Assembly: GCA_900754535.1 (NCBI GenBank)
Contig: CAAEDF010000045.1
Span: 1-5,145 of the forward strand
Reading direction: 5' to 3'
DNA length: 5,145 bases
Source of the DNA: Clostridia bacterium
Lineage (GTDB): Bacteria > Bacillota > Clostridia > Oscillospirales > CAG-382
Shown: positions 5,023 through 5,145 of the stretch, one piece after another
Layout of the letters: each line of letters starts with the position of its first letter
Position numbering within the stretch: the stretch's first letter is position 1
Position numbers and translations under genes: made by a program
The notes under the pieces: model-generated
Seen by the model: only the letters and a program-made list of their open reading frames with translations
Told to the model about the DNA's origin: nothing
Database searches by the model: none

Positions 5023-5145
5023 ATTTTTGTCCTTTGTTGTCCGTTTTTACTTCCTCTCTCACCTTCATCAACAGCTTCCCGAGCTTATTCTGCCCCTCGC
5101 CGCGGCAGACGCCCCAATAGCGGTCCCAATGGTTGTTGCCCTCGA
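5000..5145 (-). CDS. C-terminus of a probable NADAR-family protein (partial, off window edge)
   Basis: Only the last 47 codons are present, running off the right edge and ending at TGA (5000-5002). The translation includes EGNNHWDRYWGVCRGEGQNK followed by LGKLLMKVREEVK. This matches the typical C-terminal block of NADAR proteins (YbiA/COG3236 type): W-x-D-x-x-W-G, then G-x-x-x-LG-x-LLM-x-R. Known members cleave N-glycosidic bonds, in riboflavin intermediates or by removing ADP-ribose from guanine bases, where they can act as antitoxins to DarT-type ADP-ribosyltransferases. The hydrophilic tail of about 14 residues overlaps the start of the UDG-like gene by 23 bp in another frame. Since the N-terminus and catalytic residues are outside the window, activity cannot be judged. 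Confidence 0.68.
   Translation of the reverse strand, partial: EGNNHWDRYWGVCRGEGQNKLGKLLMKVREEVKTDNKGQKYGERKSE

Overview
The window looks like an accessory region of a Firmicutes chromosome, probably a gut-type Clostridia of intermediate G+C. The evidence is strong GGAGG-type Shine-Dalgarno sites, consensus sigma-A-like promoter hexamers, tight unidirectional operons and hairpin terminators. No tRNA, rRNA, CRISPR array, transposase or integrase was seen. Base composition is patchy. By eye, the left-edge gene (1-563) and the gene at 4294-5022 are clearly A+T-rich, while the regulator and phosphatase genes are near or above 50% G+C. This suggests assembly from several sources.

Left half, minus strand (2540 down to 1): a promoter and a palindromic operator candidate precede a full-length WYL-domain transcriptional regulator (1400-2458). 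Next, 13 bp away, is a 253-residue protein of unknown function (625-1386), then a second, distantly related protein of the same family (1-563, running off the edge). The second copy is broken by an apparent one-base loss in a T run. The two family members share a signature (GQxQKxxNxxxKxxYxxG, then HxxxDxYxLK). Between them lies a relic of the 3' end of a WYL-regulator gene. The regulator tail, stop/SD overlap and downstream start therefore occur twice as a 52-bp imperfect repeat (558-609 and 1381-1432). I read this as a regulator-plus-effector module that gained, or swapped in, an additional effector by recombination. It is the most unusual feature of the window.

Middle, plus strand (2560-3469): a short leucine-rich-repeat protein with an uncertain start diverges from the regulator. 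A non-coding stretch with a long hairpin follows, then a 48-residue small protein with an excellent ribosome binding site, ending at a bidirectional terminator.

Right half, minus strand (5145 down to 3553): three tightly spaced genes encode the C-terminus of a probable NADAR-family protein (ADP-ribosyl glycohydrolase fold, overlapping the next gene by 23 bp), a uracil-DNA-glycosylase-like protein and a PPP-family metallophosphoesterase. They probably form one transcript ending at the shared terminator around 3491-3540. The NADAR and UDG-like pair suggests nucleic-acid or nucleotide damage processing, but that link is inferred.
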